In this document: positions 25,152-33,810 of the stretch, in pieces
Numbering within the stretch: the stretch's first letter is position 1
How the letters are laid out: each line of letters begins with the position of its first letter
Source: Clostridia bacterium
Lineage (GTDB): Bacteria; Bacillota; Clostridia; Christensenellales; Aristaeellaceae
Reading direction: 5' to 3'
Assembly: GCA_017550745.1 (NCBI GenBank)
Contig: JAFZOG010000058.1
Span: 1-46,456 of the forward strand
Length of the DNA: 46,456 bases
The notes under the pieces: model-generated
The model's input: the letters and a program-made list of their open reading frames with translations, nothing else
Told to the model about the DNA's origin: nothing
Database searches by the model: none
Made by a program: the position numbers and the translations under genes

Positions 25152-26320
25152 GCCCCGTCACCCCCTGCCCGTGCGGCCTCCACCGCCTTGCGCGCGCCGT
25201 CGGCCATGTTCTCCGCCGGGATGATCGCAAGGCCGGAATCCGCCAGGATCTGCTTGCCCAGCGCGGCGTTCGTGCCTTCCAGCCGCACGATCAGCGGAAT
25301 GGTGATGCCCATTTCCCGGGCGGCGGCCACCACGCCCTCCGCAATGACATCGCATTTCATGATACCGCCAAAGATGTTGACAAAGATGGCGCGGACGTTT
25401 TTATCCGAAAGCAGCAGCTCAAAGGCGGCCTGCACCTTTTCTTTTGAGGCGCCTCCGCCCACATCCAGGAAATTGGCCGGTTCGCCGCCGAAATGCTGGA
25501 TGATATCCATGGTGGCCATGGCCAGCCCCGCGCCGTTGACGAGGCAGCCGATGGTGCCGCTGAGGCTGACAAAGTTTAAACCGTGCTGGGAAGCCAGGTA
25601 CTCCCGGGGGTCCTCCTCGTCGATATCCCGCATTTCCTTCAGTTCGGGATGCCGGAACAACGCGTTGTCGTCAAAGGCCACCTTCGCGTCCAGGCACATC
25701 AGATGCCCGTCAGCCGTCAGCGCCAGGGGGTTGATTTCCACCAGCGAGCAATCCTTTTCCTGATAGAGCCGCACCATGGACGCAAGCAGGGAAATGAGCT
25801 CCTGTTCATTTTCGCCGCTCAGCCCCAAAACACCTGCCGCCTGCAAGCCTTCGTAGCGCTTGAAGCCTTCCGACGCGGAGACACGGACGCGGGCGATCCG
25901 CTCGGGATGGGTTCGGGCAGTCTCTTCGATCTCTGTGCCGCCGTCCGCGGACGCGATGATCACCAATGCGGCGTTCTCATGGTCGCCGGTCACGCACAGG
26001 TAAAACTCTTTTTTCACTTCAACGGCAGGCGTGACCAGCAGCTTGCGCACCAGCTTCCCTTCGGGCCCGGTTTGATTCGTCGCCAGCCGCATGCCCAGCA
26101 TGTCTCCGGCGAGGGCGCGCGCCTTCTCCGCGTTTTCCGCCAGCCTGACGCCCCCGGCTTTGCCGCGGCCGCCTGAATGGACCTGCGCTTTCAGCACGCA
26201 GCGGCCGTACTTTTCCGCCGCTGCCGCGGCCTGCTCCGCTGTGGCGGCCACTTCCCCCGGAGGTACGGGAGCGCCGTATGCGCGCAGCAGTTCCTTGGCT
26301 TGATATTCATGGATCTTCAT
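25148..26320 (-). CDS. sucC: Succinate-CoA ligase, beta subunit (ATP-grasp)
   Basis: The product has 390 residues. It starts [20 protein letters not shown], typical of SucC. The ATP-grasp region covers ~1-235 ([33 protein letters not shown]) and the C-terminal CoA-ligase domain contains [18 protein letters not shown] and [11 protein letters not shown]. It forms a complex with SucD. The ATG at 26320 overlaps the korC stop. An in-frame extension back to 26578 lies entirely within korC and is discarded. Confidence 0.96.
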   Translation of the reverse strand: MKIHEYQAKELLRAYGAPVPPGEVAATAEQAAAAAEKYGRCVLKAQVHSGGRGKAGGVRLAENAEKARALAGDMLGMRLATNQTGPEGKLVRKLLVTPAVEVKKEFYLCVTGDHENAALVIIASADGGTEIEETARTHPERIARVRVSASEGFKRYEGLQAAGVLGLSGENEQELISLLASMVRLYQEKDCSLVEINPLALTADGHLMCLDAKVAFDDNALFRHPELKEMRDIDEEDPREYLASQHGLNFVSLSGTIGCLVNGAGLAMATMDIIQHFGGEPANFLDVGGGASKEKVQAAFELLLSDKNVRAIFVNIFGGIMKCDVIAEGVVAAAREMGITIPLIVRLEGTNAALGKQILADSGLAIIPAENMADGARKAVEAARAGGDGA

Positions 26321-26907
26321 TTCGCACCTTTTTTCTTTCCGGGGGAGCCTGCCGGGGCATGCTTCTCCGCGTGAACCGCCGATGCCAGCTTGACGCCTTC
26401 CGAAAGCGCCAGCAGATTGATTTCTTCCGTGCCCCGGGGCACGTGCAGGAGGGCAGCTTTCTTGAGCGTCTCTGTATCCGTTATTCCCAGCAGCTGATTG
26501 ATGCAGCCTACAGCCACCACATTCGCGGTCTGGATGCGGCCTACTGCCTCTTTGGCCGTCCGCAGGACGGGAAGGCAAAGCACCCGATGGCCGCTCAGAT
26601 TCTCCGGGACGGTGAGGCTTTCGTCAACGAGTACCAAACAGCTTTCCGGAAGCGCGCGTGTGTAAGTATCCAGCGCCTTCTGGGTCAGCGCCATCAGGAA
26701 GCTGGGCTGCTGGACCTTGGTAAAGCCGATGGGCGCGTCCGAGATGATCGTTTCCGCTTTGCAGGCCCCGCCGCGCGCTTCCGGGCCGTAGGACTGGCTT
26801 TGCGCGGTGTATTTGCCGGACAGGACCGCTGCCTGGGCCAGGATGACGGAAGCAAGGATGACGCCCTGGCCGCCGCTGCCCGCCAGACGAAGCTCCATTT
26901 TACTCAT
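26317..26907 (-). CDS. korC: 2-oxoglutarate:ferredoxin oxidoreductase, gamma subunit
   Basis: The product has 196 residues. The gamma-subunit motifs are AGSGGQGVILAS at the start and QSQSYGPEARGG near residue 43. This subunit joins the alpha and beta chains of the CoA- and TPP-dependent enzyme. ATG at 26907 is ten bases from GGAGGAG; a GTG three codons earlier is too close to that box. It overlaps korB by 8 bp and sucC by 4 bp. Assignment to 2-oxoglutarate rather than another 2-oxoacid rests on sucCD being next. Confidence 0.9.
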   Translation of the reverse strand: MSKMELRLAGSGGQGVILASVILAQAAVLSGKYTAQSQSYGPEARGGACKAETIISDAPIGFTKVQQPSFLMALTQKALDTYTRALPESCLVLVDESLTVPENLSGHRVLCLPVLRTAKEAVGRIQTANVVAVGCINQLLGITDTETLKKAALLHVPRGTEEINLLALSEGVKLASAVHAEKHAPAGSPGKKKGAK

Positions 26908-27778
26908 TTGCTTCACGCTCCTCCGCCAGTTTCTGGATCAGCATGTCGTATTTGTAAGTAAATTCAGGATACTGGACATGGTGCAGCAGGCCGATGACCA
27001 GCTTGTCCTTCAGCTGTTCCGGGTCCATCTTGGCCGCCTGCTCCACTGTGACCGCATGGTCCCGCTGCCACTGCATCATCGCCACGGCGTCGCCTTTTTT
27101 GTTCTTGCGCCCGTAATAGGTGGGGCAGATGCTGGCCACGTCAATGATGGAAAAGCCTTTGTTGCGGATACCGTCCTGGATCAGGCTGATGGTCTGCTGC
27201 ACGTGGTAGGCGCTGCCACGGGCCGCATAGGAAGCGCCCGCCCCATAAGCCAGGCCCGCAATGTCGAAGGAGCGGTCCAGATTGCCGTAAGGCGCGGTGG
27301 TTCCGTAGGCGTTCGTGGGCGTCGTGGGGCTGTACTGACCGCCCGTCATGCCATAAGTGCTGTTGTTCATCACCACCACCGTCAGCCCGATGTTCCTTCG
27401 GGCGGCATGGATCAGGTGGTTGCCACCGATGGCGGAGATATCGCCGTCCCCCGCGATCACGATGACTTCCAGCTCGGGATTGGCCAGCTTGATGCCCGTA
27501 GCGAAGGCAATCGCCCGGCCGTGGGTGGTGTGGATCGTATTGAAGTCCATGTATCCCGCTGCCCGCGAGGAGCAGCCGATGCCCGATACGATCACTGTCT
27601 GATTGCGGCTCAGCCCCAGATTCTCAATGGCCTGCGCCACGTCGCGCATGATGATGCCGTTGCCGCAGCCGGGACACCAGATCTGCGGCAGATGCTCGGG
27701 CCGCATGTATTTATAAATCAGGTTGGACATCTGTTTTGTCCGGGAAGCCGCGTTTACATCGCCGGTATTGACTTTCAT
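26900..27778 (-). CDS. korB: 2-oxoglutarate:ferredoxin oxidoreductase, beta subunit
   Basis: The product has 292 residues and binds thiamine diphosphate: IWCPGCGNGI near residue 33 and the GDGDISAIGGNH...NNSTYGMTGGQ block near 110-148. It carries out decarboxylation and electron transfer with KorA, KorC and the ferredoxin KorD. The ATG follows the korA stop directly, with GGAGG inside the end of korA. Confidence 0.94.
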   Translation of the reverse strand: MKVNTGDVNAASRTKQMSNLIYKYMRPEHLPQIWCPGCGNGIIMRDVAQAIENLGLSRNQTVIVSGIGCSSRAAGYMDFNTIHTTHGRAIAFATGIKLANPELEVIVIAGDGDISAIGGNHLIHAARRNIGLTVVVMNNSTYGMTGGQYSPTTPTNAYGTTAPYGNLDRSFDIAGLAYGAGASYAARGSAYHVQQTISLIQDGIRNKGFSIIDVASICPTYYGRKNKKGDAVAMMQWQRDHAVTVEQAAKMDPEQLKDKLVIGLLHHVQYPEFTYKYDMLIQKLAEEREANE

Positions 27779-28915
27779 TTACGCTTCCTCCACTTTCTTA
27801 AGGATCTCCTGCGGCGTGATCACGGTGCCGTTGTACTTTCCGACAAAAGCGACGGGGCAGGCGCCGCGGGTCAGCCGCTCCACCTCCAGGACGATCTGGC
27901 CGAAGTTGTGCTCGGCCACGACGATTTTTTTCAGTCCGGGCAGCGCCGCGGTGAGCTCCTTCTCCGGGAAAGGCCATACGGTGACGGGACGGAAGATGCC
28001 GCAGCGGATGCCTTTGGCCCGCGCCATTTCCATCGCAGTCTGGGCCGCGCGCATCGTGCCGCCGTAACAAACGATCGCCACATCGGCGCCGTCCATGTTG
28101 ACTTGTTCGCAGCGGACGATGTCCTTGTAGTTGTCCGAAATTTTGTGCATCAGCCGGTACATCAGCTTCTCCGCTTCTTCGGTGGAGTTGGTGGGGAAAC
28201 CCGATTCGTCATGGATCAGCCCCGTGATGTTGTAGCGCTGGCCGCAGCCGAAAGGAGCCATCTGGGGCACCATCTGGCCTTTTTTTTCATTCATATGGTA
28301 CGGCTTGCGTTTCGGATCGGGGAACTGTACCGAGGGCCTGTTGACGATGGTGAGATCCTCCGCCTCCTTCATCTGCATGCCCTCGCGCAGGTGCCCGATG
28401 ATTTCATCCATCAGGAAAATCACCGGCGTCCTGTATTTTTCAGACAGGTTAAAGGCGCGGATCGTCTGGTAATATGCTTCCGTGACGGAGGAAGGGCTGA
28501 TCACGATGATCGGATGGTCCCCATGCGTGCCCCAGCGGGCCATCATCACGTCGCCCTGGGACGGGGAGGTGGGCATGCCTGTGGAAGGGCCCATACGCTG
28601 CACATCCACCACCACCAGGGGGATCTCCGCCAGGCAGGCGTAGCCCAGGTTTTCCTGCTTGAGGGCAAAGCCGGGGCCGCTGGTGGCTGTCATGGATTTG
28701 ACGCCGGCCACGGATCCCCCGATGGCGCAGGCGATGGAGGCAATCTCATCTTCCATCTGGATAAACTTTCCGCCCACCTGGGGCAGGCGGTAGGCCGAAA
28801 GCTCGGCGATCTCGGTGGAAGGAGTGATGGGATAACCCGCGAACAGGCGCATCCCGGCGGCAATGGCGCCTTCCACACAGGCTTCGTTTCCCTGCATCAA
28901 TACGACTTGATCCAC
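27779..28915 (-). CDS. korA: 2-oxoglutarate:ferredoxin oxidoreductase, alpha subunit
   Basis: The product has 378 residues. It shows the alpha-chain signature AGYPITPSTEIAE near residue 27, then SMTATSGPGFALKQE and PSTGMPTSPSQGD, and the pyrimidine-binding and C-terminal domain (MDEIIGHLRE). It forms the catalytic core with KorB, converting 2-oxoglutarate, CoA and oxidised ferredoxin to succinyl-CoA, CO2 and reduced ferredoxin. It overlaps the korD 3' end by 19 bp. Confidence 0.94.
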   Translation of the reverse strand: MDQVVLMQGNEACVEGAIAAGMRLFAGYPITPSTEIAELSAYRLPQVGGKFIQMEDEIASIACAIGGSVAGVKSMTATSGPGFALKQENLGYACLAEIPLVVVDVQRMGPSTGMPTSPSQGDVMMARWGTHGDHPIIVISPSSVTEAYYQTIRAFNLSEKYRTPVIFLMDEIIGHLREGMQMKEAEDLTIVNRPSVQFPDPKRKPYHMNEKKGQMVPQMAPFGCGQRYNITGLIHDESGFPTNSTEEAEKLMYRLMHKISDNYKDIVRCEQVNMDGADVAIVCYGGTMRAAQTAMEMARAKGIRCGIFRPVTVWPFPEKELTAALPGLKKIVVAEHNFGQIVLEVERLTRGACPVAFVGKYNGTVITPQEILKKVEEA

Positions 28916-29130
28916 TGATTTCCATCTCCCTCCGAGTCATCCTCATTGATATAAATCGCGTAGTCCGGGCAGCGGAGCTCGCATTGTCCGCACAGCACGC
29001 ATTCCGCGCCTGCAACGCGCCGCACCTTATCATTCACGATCTCCAGCGCCCCTTTTGGACAGAAAGCCGCGCAGATGCCGCATCCCTTGCACCAGTTGGG
29101 ATTCAGGATCAGTTCCTTTTTGGCCGCCAT
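28897..29130 (-). CDS. korD: 2x[4Fe-4S] ferredoxin-type delta subunit
   Basis: The product has 77 residues with two CxxCxxCxxxC clusters: CKGCGICAAFC and CVLCGQCELRC, the second followed by Pro in CPDYAIYI. It is the electron-carrying subunit and first gene of the korDABC-sucCD operon. The ATG has AAGGAGG upstream and the transcript leader is about 50 nt from the promoter at 29186-29213. Confidence 0.94.
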   Translation of the reverse strand: MAAKKELILNPNWCKGCGICAAFCPKGALEIVNDKVRRVAGAECVLCGQCELRCPDYAIYINEDDSEGDGNQWIKSY

Positions 29131-29185
29131 AATCTGCCTCCTTGATCGGGTATTCCTTGTTGTATCGGTTTTTTCGGATAGCTAT

Positions 29186-29213
29186 ATTATACTTCATCCG
29201 AATTACAATTCAA
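29186..29213 (-). promoter_or_regulatory. Sigma-A-type promoter of korDABC-sucCD with overlapping dyad
   Basis: Minus-strand TTGAAT, a 16-bp spacer and TATAAT. The arms TTCGGAT (29173-29179) and ATCCGAA (29196-29202) form a 7-bp inverted repeat that brackets the -10, a good place for an operator. The divergent LysR gene is the obvious candidate regulator. Confidence 0.7.
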
Positions 29214-29232
29214 AACAGTTTTTTTATCGTAG

Positions 29233-29261
29233 TTTCCACAAGAATAATTTTGTGATATAAT
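29233..29261 (+). promoter_or_regulatory. Promoter of the LysR-family gene
   Basis: TTTCCA, 17 bp, then TATAAT with a TGn extension (TGATATAAT). It is back-to-back with the kor promoter, 20 bp between the two -35 elements. Confidence 0.65.
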
Positions 29262-29341
29262 GAGCCAGGCGGCGGGCGTTAGAGCGCACGGGAGATACGA
29301 TATCAGGACGGACAGGAAAAAACGGGCGGGAGGGGACTGAA

Positions 29342-30295
29342 ATGACTTTTCAGAGCATGGAATATTTCATGATGGCGGCGGAAACGGGCAACATCACCCG
29401 CGCGGCTGAACGGTTGCATATCAGCCAGCAGGCGTTAAGCGACTGCATTTCCCGCCTGGAGGCGGAACTGGGCTGCCGGCTGTTTGAACGGCGGCAGGGA
29501 TTGGAGCTTACTTACAGCGGATGCCAGTACCGCGCGGCGGTTGAACGTATGCTCGACCTGCGAAAACAAACGGTGGCCATGCTGAATGACATCAACGACA
29601 ATCTGCGGGGCGAGCTTCGCATCGGCATATCCTACACCCGCGGCCAGGCCATCCTGCCCATGGTGCTGCCGGAATTCATGCACCGGTTCCCCCTGGTGGA
29701 GCTTTCCGTCCAGGAAGACAGCAGCCAGATGCTGGAAAGCCTGCTGGAGCGCGGAGAAATCGACGTGATGATCGGCTTTGCCCCGTTCAGGATCGACCGG
29801 GCGGAATCGTTCCCGCTGATGAAAGACCGCCTCCATCTTGTCATTCCAAAGAGCCTGCTGCGGATTCACTGGCATTCAGCGGAACAGATAGAAGCCGGCC
29901 TGGCCGCTTTCCGCAAAGATCATGATATCTCGCTGTTCCGTGATTTTCCCTTTGTTATGCTCAAAGAGGGAGACCGGATCCGCACCATCACGGACCAGGT
30001 TTTTAAAAATGCGCATATCAAGCCCCTGATCAAATTGGAAACAAACAATACGCAAACCGCCATGGCCCTTGCCGCCGAGGGGATAGGAATCGCCGTATGC
30101 CCGGAGCTTTATCTCAACAGCAATTATGTGGCCTCGGGCACAGCCGGATCCTATATCCGCCGATTGGTGGAGGTGTGCCCCCTGTTCGATGATTCTCTTT
30201 CGGATACCATTGCCATCGGATACAACAAGGACCGCTATTGCAGCAAAATTGCGGAAAACTTCATCAGCCTGTGCCTGAAAAGGATGCAGGGGTGA
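29342..30295 (+). CDS. LysR-family transcriptional regulator
   Basis: The product has 317 residues. The N-terminal winged helix-turn-helix is clear (FMMAAETGNITRAAERLHIS then SDCISRLEAELGCRLFERR), followed by the periplasmic-binding-like effector domain from about 90. It is divergent from korDABC-sucCD and shares its promoter region, so it probably senses a 2-oxoacid or CoA-pathway metabolite and controls that operon. The ATG has a GGGAGG-like box (GGGAGGGGACTGAA). Confidence 0.92.
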   Translation: MTFQSMEYFMMAAETGNITRAAERLHISQQALSDCISRLEAELGCRLFERRQGLELTYSGCQYRAAVERMLDLRKQTVAMLNDINDNLRGELRIGISYTRGQAILPMVLPEFMHRFPLVELSVQEDSSQMLESLLERGEIDVMIGFAPFRIDRAESFPLMKDRLHLVIPKSLLRIHWHSAEQIEAGLAAFRKDHDISLFRDFPFVMLKEGDRIRTITDQVFKNAHIKPLIKLETNNTQTAMALAAEGIGIAVCPELYLNSNYVASGTAGSYIRRLVEVCPLFDDSLSDTIAIGYNKDRYCSKIAENFISLCLKRMQG

Positions 30296-30390
30296 AGACT
30301 GGCAGGCGGGGAAGGACAGATCATTCCCGCTGAGGCGCGGCTTGTGAACGAAAACCCAAACAGCCAAATGTATAGCCTGAGCAGAACAAA

Positions 30391-30420
30391 CCGTTCTTTT
30401 GGGTACAGCCGATTCAACCC
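30391..30420 (-). repeat. Dispersed intergenic motif, copy A (other copy at 35832-35856)
   Basis: Minus strand here reads GGTTGAATCGG then CTGTACCCAAAAGAACGG; the copy near 35832 (plus) reads GGTTGAAA then CTGTACCCAAAGAAAGG. Both lie at 3' ends of genes. The shared cores are GGTTGAA and CTGTACCCAAA. Meaning is unknown. Confidence 0.4.
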
Positions 30421-31454
30421 CACCTCAAAAAAACAGTGAGCAGGAAGGCGATCCAGGCCGCCCATCCGGCAATAAACAGCACCGCATGCTTTTTCTCCGC
30501 ATGAATCGCAATGAATTCACGAATCAGCGCGCTTGGCCAGTAATAGAAGGCCACATGGCTTCCGATGCCCGTGCATTTCAGCCCGATCTTCCTGCAATAC
30601 CTGAGCGCTCTGTATACATGGTAATTGCTGGTAACGAGAGCGGTATATTTTCTTCCCTCCATCCCGTCGATGATCTTCTTGGATTTTTCCAGATTTTCAA
30701 GGGTGGTTTTTGATTCGCCTTCCAAAATGATGTCGCTTTCCGGTATTCCCTGCGCCAGGAGATAGCCCTTCATGGCTTCCGCTTCCGAAACGTATTCGTC
30801 CGATCCCCGGCCGCCGGAGGGGATCAGCTTGGGCGGAGTCGGATCCTTGCGGTATACCTCGGCCGCTTTATCCAGCCGGTCCCGCAGCAGCTTTGACACC
30901 CTTTGGCCGTCGAGCAGGCCCGCCCCGTGGATGATCACATAGTCAAAATCCTTTTTTCTGGGGATGATTTGCAGGAACAGGGTATAGACCGCAAAGATCA
31001 GGAACGCCGCGGAACCGTAGATGACTGTGCCGCTGAACAAAATGCAGGCGATAAACCAGGCGGAGCGGTCATACGCTTTTTCGGAAAGGATTTCCGGCGC
31101 GAAATACGGGCCGAAGCCCGCGATAACGAACGCCGCTTCCCCCAGCAGGATCATTACCCCCAGGACAAGGGACAGCAATTGGGACAGGTGCCGCCCCTCC
31201 CGTTTCATCATCACGACCCCGTTATAGATCAGGAAAAACGGAACGATCAGCAGAGCCAGCAAGACCGCGTTGAGGATCACAACGGCCACGGCGTTCATAT
31301 AGGAGCCTGAAACGCTGAGCAGAAAGGGGATCACGGACAGTAAGGCGATAAACAGGAAATAGCAGTTGCGGTATCTGCTTCTGTCCCTGTTCAATGAAAC
31401 AAGAAACACTGTCCAGCACAAAAGGACGATGGCTCCGAAACCGATGATGTACAT
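30414..31454 (-). CDS. YdcF/DUF218 family membrane protein
   Basis: The product has 346 residues. About five to six membrane helices occupy residues 1-165; a DUF218 domain follows (DFDYVIIHGAGLLDG, LIPSGGRGSDEYVSEAEAM, TTLENLEKSK, VTSNYHVYRAL), and a final C-terminal helix. DUF218 proteins of the YdcF/SanA/ElyC group act in envelope metabolism in other bacteria. The ribosome binding site is weak (TAGGAAGATAG). A possible small ORF lies 50 bp upstream. Confidence 0.88.
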   Translation of the reverse strand: MYIIGFGAIVLLCWTVFLVSLNRDRSRYRNCYFLFIALLSVIPFLLSVSGSYMNAVAVVILNAVLLALLIVPFFLIYNGVVMMKREGRHLSQLLSLVLGVMILLGEAAFVIAGFGPYFAPEILSEKAYDRSAWFIACILFSGTVIYGSAAFLIFAVYTLFLQIIPRKKDFDYVIIHGAGLLDGQRVSKLLRDRLDKAAEVYRKDPTPPKLIPSGGRGSDEYVSEAEAMKGYLLAQGIPESDIILEGESKTTLENLEKSKKIIDGMEGRKYTALVTSNYHVYRALRYCRKIGLKCTGIGSHVAFYYWPSALIREFIAIHAEKKHAVLFIAGWAAWIAFLLTVFLRWG

Positions 31455-31504
31455 TTTTCTATCTTCCTATTCATACGCAGGATGAGCTGAGAGTTCCTCT
31501 CTTT

Positions 31505-31582
31505 TTACATAAGGCGTATCCTGACAGGCGTTCCGCCCCTGCGGCCCTCGGGTTTTATACCCTCCGTTTTTGAAATGGCCAT
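31505..31582 (-). CDS. Candidate 25-residue small ORF upstream of the YdcF-like gene
   Basis: An ATG at 31582 has a strong CAGGAGG box seven bases upstream and opens a 25-codon frame reading MAISKTEGIKPEGRR followed by GGTPVRIRLM. It lies 50 bp before the YdcF-like gene, whose own site is weak, and just after an AT-rich promoter-like stretch (TATAAT at 31615-31620, minus). It could be a leader peptide or a small basic protein. I do not recognise it. Confidence 0.45.
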   Translation of the reverse strand: MAISKTEGIKPEGRRGGTPVRIRLM

Positions 31583-31816
31583 AGCGGGTTCCTCCTGTCC
31601 GAACACGTATATGTATTATATACTCCATTGTTCGTCAAATGTCCAGCAGAAACGGCGGGTTTCGTGTTTTTTTCTGACATATGAGGCGCCTGGTTTCTCT
31701 CTTACGGCGCTGCGGCGCCTGAACCGTTTCCTGCCGATCTCTCAAAAGTGCGCACGGGTGCCTGCCTGTGCTGCTGTATTTCCATTGTATTTTGATGAAA
31801 ATGACAAAAAAAGGTA

Positions 31817-31845
31817 TTGACGGAAGCTGAAAAGCCTGATATGAT
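31817..31845 (+). promoter_or_regulatory. Promoter of the T-box/trpB2 transcript
   Basis: TTGACG, 17 bp, TATGAT. Predicted initiation near 31852, just at the start of the T-box stem I. The ~230 bp before it (31583-31816) hold no gene I can support. Confidence 0.75.
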
Positions 31846-31851
31846 AGGGCT

Positions 31852-32133
31852 ACACCGAAGAGAAAGAGGAGTACTTCCGAAACCGGCGGCAAAGAGAGCA
31901 GCGGAGGGTGTGACCGCGGCGCGAACGGGCGGAAGGAATGGACTTTCGAGGGCGAACCGAACGGGCCTTGGCCTGAGTAGGGGAGACGGAGCAGCCTCCG
32001 TTATCAAAGCAGCCTGTATGATAGTACGGGTATGAGCGGGCGCGGAGGACGCGCCAAGCCGGGTGGCACCGCAGGGAATAGAAAGATTTCATCCCCTGTC
32101 CCAGCAAAACAACGACTGGGACAGGGGATTTTA
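31852..32133 (+). promoter_or_regulatory. T-box leader, tryptophan type
   Basis: The T-box sequence GGGTGGCACCGC is at 32061-32072. Stem I can be traced: CTTCC/GGAAG above and GAAAG/CTTTC below a specifier loop with AGGAGTA on the 5' side and GAATGGA on the 3' side, placing a UGG (Trp) specifier at 31939-31941. The acceptor bulge reads TGGC, whose C would pair with the G discriminator of tRNATrp. A terminator ends the leader. Uncharged tRNATrp should stabilise the antiterminator and turn on the downstream tryptophan synthase gene. Confidence 0.9.
32093..32133 (+). terminator. T-box regulated terminator
   Basis: CCCCTGTCCCAG pairs perfectly with CTGGGACAGGGG over an 11-nt loop, followed by ATTTTATAT. 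It competes with the antiterminator built around the T-box sequence. Confidence 0.88.
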
Positions 32134-32177
32134 TATGGTCCTGTCCCGATGCGCAGAGCGCGGAAAGGAGAATCCCC

Positions 32178-33557
32178 ATGAAAGACGCAAAAGCTATCCC
32201 CTACAAAATCTACCTGGAAGAAAACGAGCTGCCCAAGACCTGGTACAATGTGCGCGCGGACATGAAGAACAAGCCTGCGCCCCTGCTGAATCCCGGCACG
32301 CTGCAGCCCATGAAAGCGGAAGAATTGGCCCCCGTATTCTGCGAGGAACTGATCAAGCAGGAATTGGATAACGACACCAGAGACTATCCCATCCCCCAGG
32401 AGATCCAGGATTTCTACAAAATGTACCGCCCATCGCCGCTGGTAAGGGCCTACTGCCTGGAACAGAAGCTGGGAACCCCCGCGAAAATCTACTATAAATT
32501 CGAGGGTAACAATACCTCCGGAAGCCACAAGCTGAATTCCGCCATCGCCCAGGCATACTACGCCAAGAAGCAGGGCCTGAAAGGCGTTACCACCGAAACC
32601 GGCGCGGGCCAGTGGGGCACCGCCCTGTCCATGGCCTGCTCCTATTTCGGCCTGGACTGCAAGGTGTACATGGTGAAAGTATCCTATGAGCAAAAGCCCT
32701 TCCGCAGGGAAGTGATGCGCACCTACGGCGCCAGCGTGGTGCCCTCTCCCTCCAACACCACAAAGGTGGGCCGGGCGATCCTGGAAAAGTTCCCCGGCAC
32801 CACCGGCAGCCTGGGCTGCGCCATTTCCGAAGCGGTGGAAGTGGCCACCTCCACCCCCGGCTACCGCTATGTGCTGGGAAGCGTGCTCAACCAGGTGCTG
32901 CTGCACCAGAGCGTGATCGGCGTGGAAACCAAAACCGCCATGGATAAATACGGCATCGTGCCGGATGTCATTATCGGCTGCGCCGGCGGCGGCAGCAACC
33001 TGGGCGGCCTGATTGCTCCCTTCATGGGCGAAAAGCTGCGCGGAGAAAAGGATTACCGTTTCATCGCCGTGGAGCCTGCCTCCTGCCCCAGCTTCACCCG
33101 CGGCAAATTCGCCTATGATTTCTGCGACACCGGCATGGTGTGTCCCATGGCGAAAATGTACACCCTGGGCAGCGGCTTCATCCCCGCGCCCAACCACGCC
33201 GGCGGCCTTCGCTATCATGGCATGAGCAGCATCCTGAGCCAGCTGTACCATGACGGCTATATGGAGGCGCGGGCCGTGGAGCAGACCAGCGTATTCCAGG
33301 CGGCGGAAGAATTCGCCCGGGTAGAGGGCATCCTGCCCGCGCCGGAAAGCTCCCATGCCATCCGCGTGGCCATCGACGAAGCGCTGAAATGCAAGGAAAC
33401 AGGCGAGGAAAAAACCATCCTGTTCGGCTTAACGGGCACGGGCTATTTCGATATGGTGGCCTATGAAAAATTCCATGACGGCAAGATGACCGATTATATC
33501 CCCACCGACGCCGACCTTCAGAAAGGCTTCGACGGTATTCCCAACGTAAACCTCTGA
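32178..33557 (+). CDS. trpB: Tryptophan synthase beta chain, TrpB2 class
   Basis: The product has 459 residues, longer than TrpB1 and typical of TrpB2. The PLP Lys118 lies in GSHKLNSA, the phosphate-binding loop is CAGGGSNLGG, and TETGAGQWG holds the catalytic Glu. N-terminal NVRADMKNKPAPLLNPGT and EELAPVF are TrpB2 hallmarks. It joins indole and serine to make tryptophan; TrpB2 forms often work without a strong TrpA complex, perhaps salvaging free indole. No other trp gene is seen here. The ATG has GGAAAGGAG upstream. Confidence 0.95.
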   Translation: MKDAKAIPYKIYLEENELPKTWYNVRADMKNKPAPLLNPGTLQPMKAEELAPVFCEELIKQELDNDTRDYPIPQEIQDFYKMYRPSPLVRAYCLEQKLGTPAKIYYKFEGNNTSGSHKLNSAIAQAYYAKKQGLKGVTTETGAGQWGTALSMACSYFGLDCKVYMVKVSYEQKPFRREVMRTYGASVVPSPSNTTKVGRAILEKFPGTTGSLGCAISEAVEVATSTPGYRYVLGSVLNQVLLHQSVIGVETKTAMDKYGIVPDVIIGCAGGGSNLGGLIAPFMGEKLRGEKDYRFIAVEPASCPSFTRGKFAYDFCDTGMVCPMAKMYTLGSGFIPAPNHAGGLRYHGMSSILSQLYHDGYMEARAVEQTSVFQAAEEFARVEGILPAPESSHAIRVAIDEALKCKETGEEKTILFGLTGTGYFDMVAYEKFHDGKMTDYIPTDADLQKGFDGIPNVNL

Positions 33558-33586
33558 GCCTTGAACGCGGTACTATCTAAAAATCG

Positions 33587-33613
33587 GGCTGTCTCTCAGG
33601 AGGCAGCCTTTTT
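33587..33613 (+). terminator. Terminator of trpB2
   Basis: GGCTGTCTC pairs with GAGGCAGCC (one G-T pair) over a TCAG loop, followed by five T residues. Confidence 0.85.
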
Positions 33614-33723
33614 ATGTGGAAAAAGAATTTTCTATAGAGGAGAGGATACCGTTTTTGCTGTTTCTTTCCGGCGGCGCTTTATAAATACGATGAATATGAC
33701 CCGAAATAATGGGAAAAGGAACA

Positions 33724-33752
33724 TTGCGTTTTTATTCATATCAAGCTATAAT
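33724..33752 (+). promoter_or_regulatory. Promoter of the GH120-type gene
   Basis: TTGCGT, 17 bp and TATAAT precede the ATG by about 58 bp. Confidence 0.7.
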
Positions 33753-33810
33753 ATCAGAAAAGGACAATTTGATCCCCTCTGATTATCCAACGATCGAAAG
33801 GAGCAGCCCC

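Noticed and set aside
26807-28918. Plus-strand open frame of 703 codons over korABC
   Set aside because: Antisense artefact; His/Arg/Gly-rich composition and no homologous pattern, while korABC motifs are unmistakable.
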